18,782 nt of DNA, taken from the NCBI GenBank assembly GCA_025349905.2, contig MU624886.1:1-18782 (forward strand), read 5' to 3'. The number at the start of each line of letters is the position of its first letter. Positions within the stretch are counted from its first letter, which is position 1. Both the position numbers and the translations under genes were made by a program. Of the stretch, positions 15,672 to 18,782 are shown piece by piece. The notes beneath the pieces are model-generated. The model was not told the DNA's origin. It did no database searches and saw only the letters and a list, made by a program, of their open reading frames with translations. Source of the stretch: Blastocladiella britannica. Lineage: Eukaryota; Blastocladiomycota; Blastocladiomycetes; Blastocladiales; Blastocladiaceae.

Positions 15672-16161
15672 GGTTGTGTCGGTTTTGTCCTTTTACGGAA
15701 GTCGCAAAGAGATGGAAAGGATGGTCGATCGATCGACTCGAGTCGGGAAAAAAAAAATGTGGATGGATCGACCAAGGAAGAAACGAAAATGTACAGTGCA
15801 CAGTCGCCGGGACCGAGCAAGAAAGAAGTAGCGTGTGGGTGTGGGTAAGGGGTGCTCGTACCGGTGTGCGTACGAGAGAGAAAAAAAGGTGTGGACGAAA
15901 TGCAACGAAAGAGAGGGCAGAGGGCGAGATGGTCCGCTTTTATTCATTTCGCTTAACGGAGCGCGATGAACAACGACTTGGTGCTGAGCAACTCCAACTC
16001 TCGGCTCCACCCCTCACCTGATCTCCCGCCGACGGTCATTTCACGGCCGCGCGCGTCACGCAATCTTCTTTGGCGTTCCTCCATAAGTCCTTAAATAACT
16101 CCGTATACTTCGAAAAAATTATCCGCACGTGAATATATTCAACGCCACATTATGAACTCAA
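15672..16161 (-). promoter_or_regulatory. Subtilase upstream region and 3' end of the zinc-finger gene
   Basis: The 490 bp hold no credible gene; the open frames crossing them look like chance. Near the subtilase start there is a run of nine A (about 15749-15757). Further out lie gtgtgggtgtgggtaagggg (about 15833-15852) with an AGGGG core at 15848-15852, and CCCCT at 16010-16014, both resembling fungal stress-response elements. The far end is AT-rich, with CACGTG at 16126-16131 directly followed by the palindrome GAATATATTC (16131-16140); the latter contains an AATATA polyadenylation-like signal for the zinc-finger gene. Functions are inferred. Confidence 0.4.
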
Positions 16162-18603
16162 CTATTCACCTCGCTCAGCAGCAGCAGCACGCTTGGCAGC
16201 ACCGGCAGCGCCGACGCGCTCGTGCTTTTTGGACCCCGTCTTGTGCAACCCAGAATGCTTGCGCTTGTCATTACGCGACATCTTGGCCTGGTCCCTCGTT
16301 CCTTTGCCTGCGTCCCAGAACGGCGACGAGACCTTCCCCACCAGCGCGGCGTGACAGAACCCGCAACTCCCTTGCTTGAACGGCTGCTCTTTCGCGCAGA
16401 ACCCACAGATCATGCGGTTGGCCCGCACACCCGGCGGGCACTCGGGCTTGTCTTTGGAGTGGCACACGTCGCACGGGAACGCGCGGCCGCAGCACGGGAA
16501 CCGGAACCACCGGTACGACTTGCCGTAGTGGCTGCACCGGCCCTCGCGTGGAAGCGGCATGCCGGGCACAATCCCCTCGGCCGCTGCCGACGACGCGTGC
16601 GCTTTCCGCGCCTTGGTGATCATGGGCGCTCCACCAGTCGCGGTTCCACCGGCGCCAATGCGCAGGGTCCGGAACGACCCGACGGTCACGGACATGCTGG
16701 CGTGGCACGCGCGGCACGCGACACGTGCGGTAGTTCCAAACGGCACGCGCTTGATGGGTGTTCCGGGAACCGCGCAGTTGCCGCAGGTGGCAGTATAACT
16801 GGAGGGAAGCAAGTCGGCGATGCGCGCGTTCAGCAGCGCCGCGTGGCCCAGCACTTTGTGCCGCATATGCATGAGCGCCGGCTGCCACCGCACCGCCAGC
16901 GGCGCCGCGCACTGGTCGCACGGCCGCACCCCGGCCCCACTGGTCTCGCCCACGGTAAACGCCAGCGCCGACCCGAGCTTGATGGGCGCCAGAGACGTCA
17001 GCTCCTTGGTGGCCTTGCACCGCTGGCAAGACACCAGCACCGACAGCTCGGTGGCTTCCAGGATCCCGACGCCGACCAGGTTGAGCTCGGGCACCTGGAT
17101 CTGCGTGGTTCCGGACTTGGGCGCGTCTAGCGATGCGGCCGACGGGGTGGCGTTTGTTTCGTTTGTTTCGTGGGCGTCGCTAGTTTCGATGTCTGCGTCG
17201 CTGCCACTGTCTTGGTCGTCGTCATCGCTATTGTCGTCGTCATCGCTTGAAGATCCCGACAAGGACGAAGACGACAAACGCGCTTGTTCCTCATCAGCAT
17301 CTTCCTCATCTTCAGGCTCGAGCGCGTTCAAGAGACCCAACAAGTTGCGATCGAGCCAGTTGACCGTGGCCAGCAGCGGCAAGCCGCCGCCAGAGTCGCC
17401 GTCAGTAGCGTGCTCGCGCGTGAGGGCGGTCAGGATCTCGCGGCTGAAATGCGGCGACACGTCCGTGTTGAGCAGGCGCCATTCGGCACGGGTGGTCGGG
17501 TAGTCGGAGGGCACTTTTTGTCATTTTTAAAGGGTGTCAGTCCAGTCAAAATGAACTAAATAAAATGGTGGGAACATACCCTTGACACTCAGGTTGAGCA
17601 CAAAGCCCGGGACCGGCCACTCGGGGTCGGTCGGGACCATCGAGAACTGGAACTCATCCTTGTCGACCGCGACCCAGGACGCGCGGAACCGGCGCTCGAT
17701 CGCGCGCAGCTCCGTGTCGCGCGGGTTGCCCGCAGCAGTGGGACGCGCGACGGGTGCCCGCGTGTTCGCAGTGGACGGCCGCACAAACACGATCGCCGAC
17801 GCCGGCTGGTCCAAGTCCCCCCGCAACAGCCGCTCCAAGTTCTTGTCGGTCCACGCGACCATTTGCGCCAGCGTCAGTTGCGGGCGGGCCGTGGCCATGC
17901 GCCGCGTCACGTACGCGCTGACCTTATCGCGCAGATCGGCCGGGATCGCGTCGGTCGTCAGCTCCAGTGTCGCGGGCGACGACTCCGGGTACACTAGCGG
18001 CACCGTCAGCGCCAAGTGCACGGTGGCCAGCGGGTACGGAAAGTCCGGGTCCGATGGGGTGAACGATACGTTGGCGCGCGTCGCGGTGGTCAAAGTGGTG
18101 CGCGGGTACGCGGTGCAGAGGGCCGCTAGCTCGGTCGCGCGTGGGGTCGGGGGCTCTGGTGGGGGTGCCTCAGGGTCGGCCTTTCCTCGGTCGCGTCCCC
18201 GCCGGCCACGACGCCGCTTTTGCTTCGGGACAGCGGCAGTGGCAGAATCAGTCTCCTCGGGATCGGCGTTCGTTTGCGCAACTGGAGGAGCAGCAGTTGA
18301 CGGAGAAGCAGCAGACTTTGGTTGGCGGGTACCACCGGAAGCAGGGGCAGCGCCAGCAGCGCGACGGCGAGATCCATCACTACCACCATCGGCTTCTCCA
18401 CTACTCCTGCCAGAAGGCTTTGGAGTGGCCACCACGTGGCGGAACTTGCAGACGTCGCCGTCGCGGCAGGTGCCAGCGGCAAAGAACTTGCAGATGGGCT
18501 TTGGGCGGGTGCGTGGACCACCGCCACCACGGCGGCGAGGCGAGGCGGCGGCCTTTTCTTCGGTAGCGGCAATGAGCGAGGAGTGTTGGTGTGTGTCTGC
18601 CAT
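16162..18603 (-). CDS. CCCH, tandem RWD-like and CHY zinc-finger protein (791 aa)
   Basis: Join on the - strand 18603..17580, 17513..16162 gives 791 residues. The N-terminus has one CCCH finger (Cys38, Cys46, Cys52, His56: CX7CX5CX3H), a type that often binds RNA. A basic linker (KQKRRRGRRGRDRGK, 127-141) follows. Next are two similar segments at about 156-263 and 296-405 that look like RWD-type folds (conserved YP in VYP and DYP, ending WTDKNLERLL and WLDRNLLGLL). Then come an acidic Ser/Asp run (422-451), four CxxC pairs (504/507, 540/543, 585/588, 608/611) and the CHY finger at about 668-729, with CSHYGKSYRWF, FPCCGRAFPCDVCH and CGFC pairs. The C-terminus is basic. CHY fingers bind three zincs in PIRH2-like proteins, but no RING domain is present here. 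In-frame TAA lies two codons before the ATG. The 66 nt intron cuts the second repeat. Confidence 0.92.
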
Positions 18604-18639
18604 ATGTTATTTTTCAGTTTAAGTCGACGAGGCCAAGAG

Positions 18640-18782
18640 ATGCGGGAACGTCGAAGCACATCTGATTCAACCAACCAAAAATCCATCGGAAAAGCAGAAA
18701 CTCGTGATCTCGACCCTGAACTTAACCAGGCACGCCAAAAGAAAAGGCCTAATCGAGAAAGGGTGAGTGTGAACCCAGATAA
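18640..18782 (+). CDS. Doubtful open frame running off the right edge
   Basis: An ATG at 18640 opens 47 codons with no stop before the window ends. The peptide is highly charged (MRERRSTSDSTNQKSIGKAE at its start), with no recognised motif. A good donor (AGG|GTGAGT) at 18763 could end a first exon. Against it, the frame lacks the GC-rich third positions of the neighbouring genes, and only 36 bp separate it from the zinc-finger start on the other strand. It may simply be upstream noncoding DNA. Confidence 0.2.
   Translation, partial: MRERRSTSDSTNQKSIGKAETRDLDPELNQARQKKRPNRERVSVNPD

Noticed and set aside
15833..15852. GT-rich repeat resembling telomeric or subtelomeric DNA
   Set aside because: It is a single short stretch without repeated telomere units and is flanked by normal genes.
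16222..17130. Open + strand frame (302 codons) opposite the zinc-finger gene
   Set aside because: Antisense shadow of the exon that carries the CHY finger and CxxC pairs.
1..18782. A biosynthetic or defence gene cluster
   Set aside because: The genes belong to unrelated housekeeping or membrane functions with no shared pathway. No cluster core enzyme, toxin-antitoxin pair, phage or CRISPR feature was found.

Overview
The window is nuclear DNA from a GC-rich, gene-dense, intron-bearing eukaryote, most likely a fungus of an early-diverging zoosporic lineage such as Blastocladiomycota. Supporting signs are a C-4 methylsterol oxidase of the ERG25 type, a proteinase K-like secreted subtilase, 20 spliceosomal introns of 56-94 nt, very short intergenic gaps, and animal-like genes (SIRT4-type sirtuin, phosphorylatable myosin II light chain, CRIPT, tetraspanin) that many Dikarya have lost. 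The lineage call is inference. Nothing looks bacterial or viral, and I found no transposon, rRNA, tRNA or CRISPR.

Layout, left to right: an orphan seven-helix membrane protein (+, 158-1090); splicing factor AAR2 (+, 1202-2630, 5 exons); cullin-1 (-, 5298-2672, 4 exons), tail to tail with AAR2; methylsterol monooxygenase ERG25 (-, 6501-5626); a 444 bp divergent promoter; myosin regulatory light chain (+, 6946-7633, 4 exons); SIRT4-like sirtuin (+, 7768-8919, 4 exons, one GC-AG intron); CRIPT (-, 9347-8933, 3 exons), its stop only 13 bp from the sirtuin stop; an 80 bp divergent gap; a 1071-residue coiled-coil protein with a C-terminal membrane anchor (+, 9428-12643); a tetraspanin (+, 12829-13899, 4 exons); a secreted subtilisin-like protease (-, 15671-14037, 2 exons); and a CCCH/tandem RWD-like/CHY zinc-finger protein (-, 18603-16162, 2 exons). 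A doubtful open frame runs off the right edge.

The genes do not form one pathway. This is ordinary eukaryotic housekeeping and membrane or secretory content: pre-mRNA splicing (AAR2, CRIPT), ubiquitin ligation (cullin-1), sterol synthesis (ERG25), actomyosin (light chain), protein deacylation (sirtuin) and proteolysis (subtilase).

Exon joins were set by reading-frame phase and by recalled family sequences. No database search or transcript data was available. The points most worth a second look are the tandem RWD-like repeat in the zinc-finger protein, the sterol-regulatory-like sites upstream of ERG25, the membrane-anchored coiled-coil protein with KASH-like and LC8-like features, the GC-AG intron, and the orphan seven-helix protein with receptor-like cysteine placement.
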